Shown here piece by piece: positions 63,365 through 64,000 of a DNA stretch of 64,000 nt. Under the pieces are notes generated by a model, which did no database searches, was not told where the DNA came from, and saw only the letters and a program-made list of their open reading frames with translations. The position numbers and the translations under genes were made by a program. The stretch's first letter is position 1; every line of letters begins with the position of its first letter. Source of the DNA: Ignavibacteriota bacterium (GTDB taxonomy: Bacteria > Bacteroidota > Ignavibacteria > Ignavibacteriales > Melioribacteraceae); NCBI GenBank assembly GCA_016713565.1, contig JADJOX010000002.1, positions 94,193 to 158,192 on the forward strand, given 5' to 3'.

Positions 63365-63955
63365 ATGAAGAAAATACTATTATTTTTAATGATAACTTTG
63401 AGGCTATATGGAACAACTTATTACATAGATGCAACAAATGGTAATGATAATTATGATGGTTTAACTCCAGAAACGTCTTGGCAAACTATTTCAAAATTAA
63501 ATACAATGTATTTTAATCCTGGAGATGAAATATTATTTAAACGAGGGGAAGAATGGAGGGAGCAATTTAATCCTACTTCAAGTGGTTCAGAAAAATTTCC
63601 AATAATAATCGGAGCATATGGGTCAGGTAATAAACCAATATTTAATGGTGCAGATCAAGTAACTGGATTTGTTGAAATGGAGAATAATATTTATAATATT
63701 GAATCACCAAGAATCGATTTGGGAGCAATTATTGTAGTTATTGATGGACTAGAATTGAAAAGAGTAGAAACTATAAGCGAACTAACAAATGGAACATTTT
63801 ATTTGGATATTAATCCAAGTCCAGATCTATTATATATTTATTCTGTCTCAGATCCCAATAAACAAAAAGTTGAAATTAGCGGAATGAGAGTAGATGGAAT
63901 TCAATTGAAGGCAAAAAGTTATATAACAATTGAAGAACTAGAATTTAGATATTAG
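63365..63955 (+). CDS. Secreted beta-helix protein, N-terminal portion (truncated by stop)
   Basis: A 196-residue frame with a signal peptide (MKKILLFLMITLRLYG) and the opening of a right-handed beta-helix protein: YYIDATNGNDNYDGLTPETSWQTISKLN, DEILFKRGEEWREQF, PIIIGAYGSGNKPIFNGAD and YITIEELEFRY. Such proteins (pectate-lyase-like, polysaccharide lyases or epimerases) usually have 400-800 residues, so the TAG at 63953 cuts it short just as the helix turns begin. In-frame TAA stops follow shortly. One or more indels near the window end may be the cause. After the Wzc-like gene it might act on the exported polysaccharide, but its activity is unknown. Confidence 0.65.
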   Translation: MKKILLFLMITLRLYGTTYYIDATNGNDNYDGLTPETSWQTISKLNTMYFNPGDEILFKRGEEWREQFNPTSSGSEKFPIIIGAYGSGNKPIFNGADQVTGFVEMENNIYNIESPRIDLGAIIVVIDGLELKRVETISELTNGTFYLDINPSPDLLYIYSVSDPNKQKVEISGMRVDGIQLKAKSYITIEELEFRY

Positions 63956-64000
63956 GCATACGCAGAATAAGAGGATTAAATAAACAACAAAATTCAAATA

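Overview
The window looks like a stretch of chromosome from an AT-rich member of the Fibrobacterota-Chlorobiota-Bacteroidota group, most likely an Ignavibacteriota-type organism. The main clue is the C-terminal sorting domain of the secreted protein at 3668-5140 (QNYPNPFNPSTTIKF followed by FDVLGREV), a type IX secretion tag worded as is common in Ignavibacteria and relatives. Many lipoprotein signals, REP/RAYT elements, TAnnTTTG-like promoter boxes and a two-part BY-kinase gene fit this too. No rRNA, tRNA, CRISPR or prophage was seen.

Region 1 (1-49,085) is a very large glycan-degradation locus. Reverse-strand units carry GH95, sulfatase, GH123-like, CE4-like, GH2, DUF4838, three GH29 and GH20. 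GH110 lies alone on the forward strand at 7991-9865. From 19,143 a forward run of about 30 kb carries a transglutaminase-like lipoprotein, a GH141-like beta-helix with a PDZ domain, a PNGase F-type amidase, GH29, an unassigned secreted enzyme-like protein, a frameshifted sulfatase, an MFS sugar porter, a ROK kinase, GH130, GH38, GH3, a second sulfatase, another GH29, rhamnose isomerase, an NCS1-type permease, a 56-residue membrane protein and an anaerobic sulfatase-maturating enzyme (anSME). The gene set fits stripping of fucosylated, sulfated, alpha-galactose-capped N-glycans or mucin-like glycans: PNGase F releases the glycan, exo-enzymes and sulfatases trim it, GH38 removes mannose, and GH130, MFS and ROK handle the mannosyl-GlcNAc core. 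anSME would activate the three Cys-type sulfatases. No SusC/SusD pair is present. A perfect 20-bp palindrome (TTACTTACACGTGTAAGTAA) occurs twice, in front of the CE4-like gene and in the divergent promoter region at 19 kb, which suggests one repressor controls the cluster. Six different enzymes share one C-terminal discoidin-like module.

Region 2 (49,086-50,383) is a RAYT transposase flanked by its REP hairpins, plus a fragment of an unrelated gene. Region 3 (50,384-57,364) holds an orphan PTS EIIC (forward) and a reverse arabinose operon: SSS symporter, araB, araD (frameshifted), araA. Region 4 (57,606-64,000) holds a frameshifted TonB-dependent receptor, a small hypothetical gene, a frameshifted Wzc-type polysaccharide co-polymerase/tyrosine kinase and the truncated start of a secreted beta-helix protein.

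Four genes are broken by single-base shifts in short A or T runs (seven sites). Three of the shifts fall on the same in-phase heptamer T TTA AAA and are corrected by a -1 shift there. Either these are homopolymer indels (biological or sequencing) or they are frameshift sites. The sequence alone cannot decide.
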